DNA from: Chitinophaga dinghuensis
Lineage (GTDB): Bacteria > Bacteroidota > Bacteroidia > Chitinophagales > Chitinophagaceae
DNA length: 64,000 nt
Direction: 5' to 3'
Assembly: GCF_003259435.1 (NCBI RefSeq)
Contig: NZ_QLMA01000005.1
Coordinates: forward strand, 186,001 to 250,000
Position 1 is the first letter of the stretch. Every line of letters starts with the position of its first letter. A program made the position numbers and the translations under genes. Below are positions 44,816 through 54,291 of this stretch, in pieces. The notes under the pieces are model-generated. The model had not been told where the DNA came from and made no database searches. It worked only from the letters and a program-made list of their open reading frames with translations.

Positions 44816-45691
44816 ATGAAATCAAGAAAAATGTCCCTTGCCAAAATCGCTGCTGGCGCTTTATTTGTACTTATTGCAGCTGCCTCCTGTAAAAAAAATA
44901 ACGATGTAACAGATCCAACTCAGGGAATGCCTGCTTATCTGCCAAGTGTTATCTATTATAATAATCAGCCAGCCGATAGCTTTGTCTATAATGCAGACAA
45001 CACTGTTTCAAAATTGATCCTGAACGATGGGCCTCGCTTTTATTCATTCGACTATAACTCCAACAAACAATGTATACGTGTGAAGAAATTCTGGAATGGA
45101 GATCTACATGCGGGAGTACCCGACGAAGTTGATTCATTGATTTATGTAGGTAACAAGATTAATATGATCACCAGTAATAATGAAGGTCATAGAGATACAA
45201 CTGTGTTTTCCTACGATGCTAACAATAACCTTGGATTAGTTGGCTCAAAAGACACAGTGAAAACTTCAGACAGGAAGTATGTCACATTTGAAGAGTTCAC
45301 CAATGTTAACGGAAATCTCAGCAAGTATTACTACTCCTTTTTTAATTCTGCCCTGAATGGATCCGATACATATAAAGGCACAAGGTCCCACACCTATACC
45401 TACGACAATCAACAAAATGGTCTCCAGTTGTTTTTTGCGAAAAATCCGTATATGTTTATTTACATGAACTGGGAAGATGACTATCCGTATTTCTCTGCAG
45501 GAAAAAACAATATAACTGGTTTCGACATTAAAATTGAGCGTTTGCTTGCTGCCGAATCAGAAAACCAGAAGGCTACTGTTCAAAATACTTATGATCCCGT
45601 TACCGGACTGGTAATTTACCAGAAATTTGTCCAGACTGGTTCTGAAAATGCTACCTGGAGCTTTCAGTTTAAATACATAAAAAAGAACTAA
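44816..45691 (+). CDS. Lipoprotein of unknown function (DUF4595-like)
   Basis: 291 residues. Lipoprotein signal MKSRKMSLAKIAAGALFVLI...AASC. The body is made of short beta-hairpin repeats (SFVYNADNTVSKLILND; FYSFDYNSNKQCIRVKKF; TTVFSYDANNNLGLVG; HTYTYDNQQNG), the pattern of YD-like/DUF4595 Bacteroidota lipoproteins. Probably surface-anchored. Role unknown. Terminator at 45747-45780. Confidence 0.8.
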   Translation: MKSRKMSLAKIAAGALFVLIAAASCKKNNDVTDPTQGMPAYLPSVIYYNNQPADSFVYNADNTVSKLILNDGPRFYSFDYNSNKQCIRVKKFWNGDLHAGVPDEVDSLIYVGNKINMITSNNEGHRDTTVFSYDANNNLGLVGSKDTVKTSDRKYVTFEEFTNVNGNLSKYYYSFFNSALNGSDTYKGTRSHTYTYDNQQNGLQLFFAKNPYMFIYMNWEDDYPYFSAGKNNITGFDIKIERLLAAESENQKATVQNTYDPVTGLVIYQKFVQTGSENATWSFQFKYIKKN

Positions 45692-45746
45692 GCTGTTAGA
45701 ATAAATGGCCTGGAATCTACAAGAAATCTGGCCAACCGAAAAAGAG

Positions 45747-45780
45747 AATCCCGGTTGCCATTGGTAACCGGGATTTTTGT
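45747..45780 (+). terminator. Terminator after the lipoprotein gene
   Basis: AATCCCGGTTGCC / GGTAACCGGGATT stem (one G-U pair) with a 3-nt loop followed by T's. Confidence 0.75.
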
Positions 45781-45975
45781 ATTAGTTGTGTTAGGTTGAA
45801 AATTTTTGGCGCTATATTATCTAGAAAAGTAAGCAGACAAAAACATTTCTACGGGTACTATTCCGCTGTATCTAATTACAACATGATATCTCAGCAGGTG
45901 AATGAACTTTTTGTTCTCTTATCTTGTTAACCCATTCACAACTGGATATTTATTCACCCCAAAAAAATAATTTTC

Positions 45976-46296
45976 ATGCCTTACTCTCCTTAGGTAATTA
46001 AACCCCTTAATGATGATCTTTCTGACGTAGGCGCAAAAGAATTATTAACCCCAGAAGATAAAGTGATGGCGCATTCAGGAATAACACTTGTAGTGATTAA
46101 CAGCGTTTGCGGCTGTGCCGAGGGAATGGTACGTCCGGCAATCAGAAGAATAATGGCAGACGAATCTATTAAAAAACCAGGCAGCGTTGTTACTGTGTTT
46201 GTGGGACAAGACTTAGATGCAACAACACGATTATGAAATTAATTGGCGGATATGCTGTCTTCTTCCCCAAGTATTGCATTATTTAATATCAGAAAA
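45976..46296 (+). pseudogene. Bacilliredoxin (BrxA/YphP family) broken by three nonsense codons
   Basis: Reading from the ATG at 45976 gives MPYSP-stop-VIKPLNDDL..., then the family core TLVVINSVCGCAEGMVRPAIRR and VVTVFVGQDLDATTRL-stop-N-stop-LADMLSSSPSIALF, all in one frame. The stops are TAG (45991-45993, where Leu is expected), TGA (46234-46236, probably Arg) and TAA (46240-46242, probably Tyr). After SIALF the match ends. The redox motif CGC is still intact. Three different stop codons in otherwise well-kept sequence argue for a recent pseudogene, not recoding. Confidence 0.8.
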
Positions 46297-46405
46297 GCCG
46301 GTGCAATTAACCTTATTCCCTGGCTTTTACGCATTGTCTTTCTCTGTTCCCATAATTTATCTATGATTTCTAATTTGTTTTCTTCACCTTTAAATCAGTA
46401 TAATT

Positions 46406-46861
46406 ATGAGTTCAAATCAATCAAAGCCTAATTATCGTATTACAGAACTTACCAAGTATGGCGTAAAAATATTAGAAACAGCAGACGAAGTTGATCAGGC
46501 ATTGAAAGAACCTGGCACTTCATTTTTTATAGTTAATAGTGTTTGTGAAAGCACAGATACTATTTTGTTACCAGCATTCAAAATATACATGACTGATCAA
46601 GAATTTGCAGACCAAAAACCCGATAGAATGTATTCAGTATTTGCTGGTTTAGATAGAGAGAGTACTAATAGATTAAGACAACATATTGACGATCAGCAAC
46701 CAGGTCTTCCTCATACTTCCCCTAGTGTGGCATTTTTTAAGGATGGAAAACTTTCATATTATTTGATCCAGCCTATGATTGAAGAACAAAAGCCTTATGG
46801 AGTTGCCGCCGATATTGCAAATAACATATTAGACATGCTGTACCCACCGGAAAAAAAATAA
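46406..46861 (+). CDS. Bacilliredoxin-family protein lacking the second cysteine
   Basis: 151 residues of the BrxA/YphP (DUF1094) family, recognisable from SFFIVNSVCESTDTILLPAFK, YSVFAGLDRESTNRLRQHI and SPSVAFFKDGKLSYYLIQPMIEEQKPYGVAADIANNIL. Family members have a C-x-C motif that removes bacillithiol or other thiols from proteins. Here it is C47-E-S, so only the first cysteine remains. It follows a decayed paralogue (45976) that kept C-G-C. It might work as a monothiol enzyme or have lost redox function. Confidence 0.8.
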   Translation: MSSNQSKPNYRITELTKYGVKILETADEVDQALKEPGTSFFIVNSVCESTDTILLPAFKIYMTDQEFADQKPDRMYSVFAGLDRESTNRLRQHIDDQQPGLPHTSPSVAFFKDGKLSYYLIQPMIEEQKPYGVAADIANNILDMLYPPEKK

Positions 46862-46867
46862 ATATAT

Positions 46868-46902
46868 AATAATGAAGAGCAGGAAATCTGCTCTTCATTA
46901 TT
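46868..46902 (+). terminator. Hairpin after the bacilliredoxin-like gene
   Basis: Perfect 15-bp stem AATAATGAAGAGCAG / CTGCTCTTCATTATT with loop GAAAT, 7 nt past the stop. Confidence 0.7.
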
Positions 46903-46980
46903 CCTGGACTGTTGGTTTACACAGTTTATGAGATAGCGCCTTAGTGCTTCCTAAAATGCAGCGATTCCCAGTAAGGGACT

Positions 46981-48072
46981 TTAATTGGTTGTAATGATAT
47001 TGTCAAATACATATATTCGTTCAATAGCATTTATTATAGGATCGAGAACGACTCCTTCATCCTGGTTGGCAAATACCACAATCGAAATTTTTTCATTTGG
47101 AAACCTGACATAATTTGTAGAAAAGCCTTTTGTGCCCCCACTATGCGATAGTCTTAGTTTTCCATATTTCTCATCAATGTACCATCCGTACCCATAGGCA
47201 ATCGAAGGCGTTTCCCAGGCTCTTTTTGTAAAAATTTCTTTTAGTATGTCGGCTTTCACCAGTTTTTCGCCATAAAATGCCTGGTCCCATTTGTAAAAAT
47301 CATCTAAAGATGTATAAATCCCTCCATCCCCTAATAAGTAACTGTAAATGCTTTGATCCTCCTTCACAAGTTTACCCTCTTTGAAATTATAACCATAGGC
47401 TCTGTTAACAATGGTGCCAGTTGTGCTGTTTAATGTGCTATTCAACATATCTACTTTTGCAAACAGGTGGCTTTTAACAAAATCACTAAACGACATACCC
47501 GAAACTTTTTCTATGACTAGTTCAAGAAAAACATAACCCGTATTGCTATAAGAAAACCTTGTTCCTGGCTGAAAACGAAGACTATCGGCTGATTCAATTA
47601 AATGTAATACATCTGTAGATTTCAAGGGTGTTGTAGTCCCAGACGGAACCAGATCTCCATAATCGGGAAGTCCTGCTGTATGGGTTAATAAATGACGGAT
47701 CGTGATATCTTTTGCCAAACTGGAAAGACTCGGGAAAAATTTGGGCAATCGATCATTAAGGGACAGTAGCCCTTCATCTTTAAGCATCATAATTGCCATC
47801 GCAGTAAACTGTTTTGTTATCGAAGCAATTCTGTAATTAGTTTGGGAAGTAGCGATCACCTTGTTCTCCCTATCAGCATAGCCGAAAGATTTATTGTAAA
47901 CTTTCCGGCCGTTATTGATAACCAATATACTGATTCCTGAAAAACGGGCTGTATCAAAATTCGCAAATAAGCGGTCAACTGCTGCGCTTTTTTGTGTATC
48001 CGAGTTTTGGGATTGCGCATTTACCCCTACCAGAATCACCAGCACAAAAAGAGTTAGAAAAAAAGTTTTCAT
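46981..48072 (-). CDS. Serine hydrolase of the beta-lactamase / class C PBP family
   Basis: 363 residues. Signal peptide MKTFFLTLFVLVILVGVNAQ. Active-site S-x-x-K in YRIASITKQFTAMAIMML, the Y-x-N motif in RFSYSNTGYVFLELV, and the H/K-S-G-like motif in LRLSHSGGTKGFSTNYV. These are the three elements of the beta-lactamase-related fold. Such proteins hydrolyse D-amino-acid peptides or esters; true beta-lactamase activity is unlikely without closer similarity to AmpC. It stands alone on its strand. Confidence 0.9.
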   Translation of the reverse strand: MKTFFLTLFVLVILVGVNAQSQNSDTQKSAAVDRLFANFDTARFSGISILVINNGRKVYNKSFGYADRENKVIATSQTNYRIASITKQFTAMAIMMLKDEGLLSLNDRLPKFFPSLSSLAKDITIRHLLTHTAGLPDYGDLVPSGTTTPLKSTDVLHLIESADSLRFQPGTRFSYSNTGYVFLELVIEKVSGMSFSDFVKSHLFAKVDMLNSTLNSTTGTIVNRAYGYNFKEGKLVKEDQSIYSYLLGDGGIYTSLDDFYKWDQAFYGEKLVKADILKEIFTKRAWETPSIAYGYGWYIDEKYGKLRLSHSGGTKGFSTNYVRFPNEKISIVVFANQDEGVVLDPIINAIERIYVFDNIITTN

Positions 48073-49321
48073 AATTATTCAGGGTTTATAATCCTCCTTC
48101 AATGAAATACAATAAAGAGCTATAATTTTATGTGCTGAAAGCATGGATGATGAGTTTTAGAGGTGGTAATCCCCAATTATTATATCATGCTTTCTTTTTT
48201 TACTTAATAACTCGCTACTTGGGTTAATTAGGTCATGCATAAAACTCATAAAGTGTTATTAGAAAGAAAATTCAACGCATTTGTTTAATCTTGATAAATG
48301 TTAGCTTCCTGATTAATCGTTGTTAGTCTCTGAAGGTATATAAGTTTCTATAAATCCGAATATAGCCCAAAACTCTCAGGAAATTGCCTTTAAACTAATG
48401 CGAGTGTATAATAGGTGTGCCGATGGATTATTACTCGATAAGTTTTTTGTGCTTTCTTCGTTTCGAGGATTCTCAGTGCCTTCCTGTTAAAGTTTCGTTG
48501 CTCCTGATTTTTGGGATTGTGACATCTCGAGGGTACGGTAGCTGCCAGAAAACCTTCATTGATTTTGGACTGACAAGAATATATTGATGTATCCATTGAT
48601 AATAACTTTCGCTCCAGAAGGCGAGGAGAAACTGAAAAATACATCCAAAATGGAGTGTCATTTAGGGTATCATTAAAGTGTCGTAAATAATGGGAAGAAG
48701 CGGGAAAACTTGACACCAATAGAAAAAAAATAGGTCGTAAATCAGAGACTTACAACCTATTGACGTGCCCAGAACTGGAACCATATCTTATTGGTTTTCA
48801 GTTCCTTTCTGCGGTTACGAGCCGCCTGTGAGCCAATATTTTTTGAGATCTGACGATATTTTACATGATTGTTGCTCCCTTTGGAAACCAAATAGACATC
48901 GAACAAAAATAAGAAATTCCTGGTAGTGTTTATTATCTGGTCATCAGAATCTTAAGCGACGATGATGACGCGAGTACTGATAATATCACAGCGGAGCTTT
49001 TCTTTCCCATTGCTACTAGATAAAAAACAAAAATACAGCCGCTCCATAGTTGGGCCAGTGAATGTAGAGTTAACAAAAAATGTGAGCTAATCCGGATTAA
49101 GCTTGATAAAAATACTTTTAAAGGGGCTTATCAATTTCGTATATTTATAGACGTTGTAGCAGGAGATGTCCAACTTTACCATCAGGATATTGTTGTTCTG
49201 GCTGATTAATGATAATAGATGAGTTGTTCCCCAAAGAGCTGAAATATATTTTTTTACGTTCTCTCGCACCTTAGTCCATAAAATTTCTCTATTTAAATGT
49301 TGTATCAATAATGCATTTCAA
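48073..49321. other. 1.25-kb stretch with no convincing gene
   Basis: AT-rich and free of credible coding sequence. It holds the left attachment-like block (48673-48779). The rest shows no recognised repeat, RNA or protein motif. It reads like a scar of past integration and excision. Confidence 0.5.
48673..48779 (+). repeat. Attachment-site-like block, left copy
   Basis: Three parts: the 21-mer TTAAAGTGTCGTAAATAATG-G (48673-48693), a hairpin AATAGGTCGTAAATC / GACTTACAACCTATT (about 48729-48760) and the core GTGCCCAGAACTGGA (48765-48779). The same order recurs at 54501-54615. On the minus strand the core reads TCCAGTTCTGGGCAC, like the T-stem and acceptor 3' strand of a tRNA. Confidence 0.6.
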
Positions 49322-50152
49322 ATGTTTGAATTTAAGCTATATTATCCGTCAGCCCTCTTACAAAAGTATGTGCAATATTATGTTGTAACTACTATCTCTG
49401 AACTTAAAAATGAATTAGCTGTGCAGGAAATTCTACCGATGGCATTATCCGGCATTCATTTCATGAATATTCCAGGTATTGTTCATTTCAATCACAGTGA
49501 AAAAGAATTTGATCCAGCCCCACTTATATCGATGATTGGGCAATTGACAACAAAACGCCTTAATAAATTTTTACTACAAGGAAATATTATTACAGCAATT
49601 TTTTCGTCTTTCGGGCTATTTAAAATATGGGGTATACAAATGAGCCATATGTCGAATACTGTTTGTAATGCTTTGGATATATTAAATGCGGCCGGATTAA
49701 AATCTTGCTGGGAACAGATGTTTGAAACATTATCGTCTGAACAGTCGATCCGGATACTGGAAAATTTTCTGCTTTCCAATCTGGAAAAAAACGACTTTGA
49801 ACTACGAAAAATGGATAAGATTGTTGATTGTATCAATGCTAGCAAAGGAAACATAAATATAGATTGGTTAGCCCACGAGTCTAATATGAGCCTCAAAACA
49901 TTCGAAAGGCACTTTAGTGAGAAAATTGGCCTACCTCCTAAAGTCTTCACGCGGATCATTCGCTTTTCTAATGCAATGAAAATGCTTCAAATGAAGAAAG
50001 GAACATTTGAAATCCTGGAAGTCTGCGGTTACACTGACCAATCACATTTAATAAAGGATTTCAAGGCTTTTACCGGAAAATCGCCACGGCAATACTATCC
50101 CGGACTACAGGAAATGTTGAGTTTTTTTATGGAGCACTCCATCAAAGAATGA
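49322..50152 (+). CDS. AraC-family regulator
   Basis: 276 residues. An AT-rich gene unlike the backbone AraC genes in codon use. The N-terminal YYPSALLQKYVQYYVVTT resembles DUF6597-type sensors. The C-terminal DNA-binding part includes INIDWLAHESNMSLKTFERHFSEKIGLPPKVFTRIIRFSNAM and FEILEVCGYTDQSHLIKDFKAFTGKSPRQYYP. It lies 180 nt before the giant gene at 50332 on the same strand and may control it. Confidence 0.87.
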   Translation: MFEFKLYYPSALLQKYVQYYVVTTISELKNELAVQEILPMALSGIHFMNIPGIVHFNHSEKEFDPAPLISMIGQLTTKRLNKFLLQGNIITAIFSSFGLFKIWGIQMSHMSNTVCNALDILNAAGLKSCWEQMFETLSSEQSIRILENFLLSNLEKNDFELRKMDKIVDCINASKGNINIDWLAHESNMSLKTFERHFSEKIGLPPKVFTRIIRFSNAMKMLQMKKGTFEILEVCGYTDQSHLIKDFKAFTGKSPRQYYPGLQEMLSFFMEHSIKE

Positions 50153-50331
50153 CGAATATTTACAATTATAAGTTGATCTAATTTTTGAAATTTATATAAA
50201 CAATCGGAAGACTTACCACCTGCCCCTTTCTGCGATATTATTTATAAGGTTAGACCCAATCAATCCGATATGTTATCAGAACCGATTACCCGTATACGCC
50301 TATATAATAATTCAACTTATAATTTAATAGA

Positions 50332-53300
50332 ATGGCTACTCAACTCACTTTGCCTACACATTTGTGTGTATTTGTCACCTATTTGGAAACAGGACAACCC
50401 GTTGCACAGTTACCCGTGTATGCTGAGATCGCGTTACCCAAAATTAAGACGGCCCCACCGCTTGATAGTCGGCTTCGCGAATCTATTTTGGCGGCACTTA
50501 TCCAACTCAATAATTCTTTGAGTGGAGAACAGCGACAAACCGTTGCAAAGCTGGCAAGCGAAATTTATGCAGTAACAATTGACAATGTCTTTAGTAATCA
50601 ATTAGTGACAGAATTGAGGTTTGATAGAATTAAGGAATTTTTCTATACTACCTTTAAAGTTGCTTTGGAAGAGTCGAGGCAGCAAAGTTTGATAAACATT
50701 CCACCTACCGAACTTGCTCAATATTTGGAATCGGCAATGCGACGTGTTGGTACTGATATGAATTTTAGTTTGAGCCCTAAATTATCCGATACTGGTACAA
50801 TTTGGGCAGAATCATTGGGTGTATTAGTAACAGACCATGTAGGCTATCTTTCATTTGACTTGAGGCAATTAAACCCACAGGTGCAGAAAATGCTAATAGA
50901 CGCCATCACCTCACGGCAAAATGACCAAGATGCTAATCCGACCCTAGCTATCTGGATTTATCCGTATGGTACTGGCGGAAAATTTAATGCACTCCAACAG
51001 GGTCGTTTTACCGAAGATGCGATAGTCGCACTGTTACAAGTGGATCCATCAACTACCTTTCTACCTGCACTTCCGAACTTCGGAGGAAGAGCGCTTCAGA
51101 ATCCTGGTCTTACAGATTGGCGTCTTTCACCCGCATCCTTCGCTGCAAACCCTAGTACACTGCTAGGTTCAGATAGTTGTGAACAACTGATGCCAGCAAA
51201 CCTGGCCCTACAGGAATTTCTGTTACGCCAGGTAGTAAGATTAGCCACAGTACCTGATGGATTTAACCTGCCAGCAGGTTACAAAGCTGCATATGTTGAT
51301 GAATATAAAGTTTCATGGTATTCCCTGGGTCATTCATTAGGTGAGATACTTTATAGCCTTCCACTTGCTCCGGGAGAAACAGTAAAACTCTCGGTAATAG
51401 ACTGGTCTTGGGACAGCCTTGTTCATCGCGACGAAACCACCAAACTCACTGAAGAAATTTTACATCAAACGCATCGCGATCGTACAATTACCGAAACCGT
51501 GAAAGCAGGGGTAAAAGAATTTCAGCATGGCTCCTCATTCATTGGCGGTGTTGGAAATTCTATTGGTGCAACTGGAGTCTTCGGCCCAGTCACTGCGGCA
51601 ATAGGTAACGTTTTTAGTTTAGGAGGGTCTACTGCAAGTAGTAGCGGTAGCCGTGATTTGGCAGCAGAAAATGTTCAGCGGATAAATGACAGTTTTGCGC
51701 AAGCCAGTTCAGCACAGCGTGAAATAAATTCAACTGTTGTTATCCAAACACATGAAGAACAACAAGAGAAGATACAAACAAGAACCTTTAGCAATTATAA
51801 TCATAGCCATACGCTTACAGTACTTTATTACGAAGTATTACGGCATTTTAAGGTAAGCGTAGAGTGGGTTCGGCGACGACCAGCCATTCTGGCACAAGTA
51901 CCGAGAAGGATTAGCAATTTCGATTCACAAACCCTACTTAACAATCGATCAATACTGGAACCTGTTCTCCTTGATCCTGGCCTCAAGGCCGGATTTGATG
52001 CGATTGAAAAAATGGAATCCATTCGTTCGTATCAAGTATCTCAAAATATTGTACCCGGCCCATTACCCATCCCTTTTTGGCAAGGAGAAGTTGAATTCAA
52101 TCTATTTGAAGTGGGCATACACTCCCTAAATAAATCAATGGATAAAGTGGTGATATATGCCATTAGCCGTGACCAGAGTTTACGAGAAAAACGACATGAA
52201 TTGCATCGTATGTACTATGCAGACAATTATGGCGACCCATATGATATTAATGCTGGTCAGCGTATGGATGAAGGTTCTGCTGTATGGACTCTTGTCAGAC
52301 CCTTTGATAATATTCCGACTAATCCTGCATTTAAAAGTATTAAATGGAAAGATTTAATTGGCTTCGAGATAGAGAAATGGGGTGATAATGCAGAATGGGC
52401 AATAGACTGGATCAAGATTGATGCCTTCGACAATGACGGTAACCGATATGCAATAACCTCTCCAGATGGAAGAAAATTAAACCTTAGATGGTTCAATCGT
52501 GAACCCAATGGACAATCATTTACCTGGATAGACCGACCACCCTATCCTCCGGTACAGTCAACAATATTATCACCGGAACAAAGCATGAACCAGGAAGATA
52601 ATTTTCAAATTAAAAAACTCCTGAAACATGTTGAGCAGCATAAAGAATACTATAATCGTGTAATATTATTGTCTACAGATACAGACAAGATTATTAATGA
52701 TTTAGATGCATTGCCATGGAGTGCAGGACAAACATTAGCAGATAACGTAGATCCAACTCCGCTAGAAACATTTGGTAACTATATAGCTTACCCGCTTTCG
52801 ACTAATACTGATAGTATCCAGGACGTACTTGCAGTTGAAGTGGCAACTGCCCTGAACAGCACGGACTTGTCCCGCAGGCAATGGGCAATAGATAAATTGG
52901 CACAGATGACACCTGTTCAGCGACAAGAATTTGAAAATATACAGTCGATTATATCATCAAGATCGGAACGCCTTATCACTTTGCCGACCCGCGGTGTATT
53001 TGCAGAGGGCAAATTGGGCCATTGCCAAATTTCCGAAGAGATCGATAACACTCGATTCTGGAAATGGGAAAAACACCCAATACCTATCGTAGCGCCAGAC
53101 ATCAATCCAGCTACTCCAATAACACCTCAACCTCAACAAATTTCTGCAACACCCACTGCTTTCCCACAATCTCTGGTGAACATTGTTAATCCTTCAGCTA
53201 CGCCAGATCCTACAGGCCTGAGTGCAGCACTAAATCTATTAGGTTCTGCAAATCTATTCCGGGATATGTCTGGTAGACAGGAAGTAGCAGATCTTTTAAA

Positions 53301-54291
53301 GAAAGTTGTGGATGGTTCCATCTCAATTGCAGATGTAGCCAACAAAGCTCGTGAGATCCAGTCAAAATATGGTACTAACCTTGATGGTACAGGTACAAAA
53401 AACCAACCAGGAGGAAATACAGTAAATCGCGGTACCCAACAGCCTAAATATTCCAACTTATTCCAAAATGTGGAGGATGTTAACTCTCTTGCCACCGGCA
53501 TCCGCGAGCAACTGTCTCCCGGGAAGGCCACCCCTATTATCGAACAACTCTATAAAAAGGCAGTAGACCAAACTGGAAGTAATGGAAATGGCACCTCACA
53601 ATTGATAACCGATCCAACGCAACTCACAGGATCCCTTACCCCGACCAGTATAATACCCTTTACCGGCGGACAACATTTATGCTTCCCTGTTAGTATGTTT
53701 CAAGATGTCCAATTCGCCTCAGGTTTTGGTACCATAGCTGAACGTATGATTGAAGCAGATTATTGTGAAACTATGAGCTGCAGTGCTGCTTCGACCTATA
53801 TCGACAAAAACAACCCGACTGAATACATCGATTTTTTGAAATCACATAATCCTACACTTGGTACTAATCCGGATGCTCCAAGTCTGCCGAAGGCTGTAGC
53901 CGACGGAATCAAGCGCCCAGATATCCTATGCGATGATGGCACACGGAAAGACTTTTACGAGATCAAGCCAATGTCTGTAGCAGGTGCTGCAGCAGGTGTA
54001 GCCAAACTTGCATTCATCAAAAAATTTATGTCCCAATTCAGCCTTCCTTATGTCGCGGGCGAAGCATATACACCGTCAAAGGAGATTCCAATTCTGGCAG
54101 GCAATCTTTTGGGTGAGCCTATTTCCGTCACTTTAAACGTGCAACGTTATGTACCGGGCATTATTACTTACACCATTTGCTTACAAGGTAACTTAGCGAT
54201 CTTGTTGGGTAAGATCTCCCTGGCAGCAATACTGGCGTGGATTGCAACCCAACTTTTAACTACGACAGTTGGTGGAGTATTGGTCGTGTAA
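50332..54291 (+). CDS. Giant multidomain protein with C-terminal PD-(D/E)xK nuclease-like domain
   Basis: 1319 residues. No signal peptide. The N-terminus (THLCVFVTYLETGQPVAQLPVYAEI) looks like a small beta-sandwich. A middle region has SLGEILYSLPLAPGETVKLSVIDWSW, then a Gly/Ser stretch (IGGVGNSIGATGVFGPVTAAIGNVFSLGGS) and a helical, Gln/Glu-rich segment. A low-complexity Pro/Thr-rich linker (PITPQPQQISATPTAFPQS) lies near 940-960. Near the end, KRPDILCDDGTRKDFYEIKP gives D1197, E1210 and K1212, the PD-(D/E)xK pattern of restriction-endonuclease-like toxins. A hydrophobic tail (about 1290-1318) closes it. The layout resembles delivered polymorphic toxins, but no secretion partner or immunity gene is evident. 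Family not recognised. Confidence 0.7.
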   Translation: MATQLTLPTHLCVFVTYLETGQPVAQLPVYAEIALPKIKTAPPLDSRLRESILAALIQLNNSLSGEQRQTVAKLASEIYAVTIDNVFSNQLVTELRFDRIKEFFYTTFKVALEESRQQSLINIPPTELAQYLESAMRRVGTDMNFSLSPKLSDTGTIWAESLGVLVTDHVGYLSFDLRQLNPQVQKMLIDAITSRQNDQDANPTLAIWIYPYGTGGKFNALQQGRFTEDAIVALLQVDPSTTFLPALPNFGGRALQNPGLTDWRLSPASFAANPSTLLGSDSCEQLMPANLALQEFLLRQVVRLATVPDGFNLPAGYKAAYVDEYKVSWYSLGHSLGEILYSLPLAPGETVKLSVIDWSWDSLVHRDETTKLTEEILHQTHRDRTITETVKAGVKEFQHGSSFIGGVGNSIGATGVFGPVTAAIGNVFSLGGSTASSSGSRDLAAENVQRINDSFAQASSAQREINSTVVIQTHEEQQEKIQTRTFSNYNHSHTLTVLYYEVLRHFKVSVEWVRRRPAILAQVPRRISNFDSQTLLNNRSILEPVLLDPGLKAGFDAIEKMESIRSYQVSQNIVPGPLPIPFWQGEVEFNLFEVGIHSLNKSMDKVVIYAISRDQSLREKRHELHRMYYADNYGDPYDINAGQRMDEGSAVWTLVRPFDNIPTNPAFKSIKWKDLIGFEIEKWGDNAEWAIDWIKIDAFDNDGNRYAITSPDGRKLNLRWFNREPNGQSFTWIDRPPYPPVQSTILSPEQSMNQEDNFQIKKLLKHVEQHKEYYNRVILLSTDTDKIINDLDALPWSAGQTLADNVDPTPLETFGNYIAYPLSTNTDSIQDVLAVEVATALNSTDLSRRQWAIDKLAQMTPVQRQEFENIQSIISSRSERLITLPTRGVFAEGKLGHCQISEEIDNTRFWKWEKHPIPIVAPDINPATPITPQPQQISATPTAFPQSLVNIVNPSATPDPTGLSAALNLLGSANLFRDMSGRQEVADLLKKVVDGSISIADVANKAREIQSKYGTNLDGTGTKNQPGGNTVNRGTQQPKYSNLFQNVEDVNSLATGIREQLSPGKATPIIEQLYKKAVDQTGSNGNGTSQLITDPTQLTGSLTPTSIIPFTGGQHLCFPVSMFQDVQFASGFGTIAERMIEADYCETMSCSAASTYIDKNNPTEYIDFLKSHNPTLGTNPDAPSLPKAVADGIKRPDILCDDGTRKDFYEIKPMSVAGAAAGVAKLAFIKKFMSQFSLPYVAGEAYTPSKEIPILAGNLLGEPISVTLNVQRYVPGIITYTICLQGNLAILLGKISLAAILAWIATQLLTTTVGGVLVV

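Noticed and set aside
23283-46034. Shared 14-mer ACGTAGGCGCAAAA at about 23285 and 46025
   Set aside because: One copy lies in coding remains of the bacilliredoxin pseudogene and the other in a promoter spacer; flanks do not match, so chance is likely.
46243-46431. 62-codon ORF starting at a TTG
   Set aside because: It is the tail of the nonsense-broken bacilliredoxin pseudogene (LADMLSSSPSIALF), not an independent gene.
48390-48719. 109-codon ORF on the minus strand in the 48-49 kb spacer
   Set aside because: No domain recognised, and it overlaps the attachment-like repeat; considered as an integrase remnant, but I could not find recombinase motifs.
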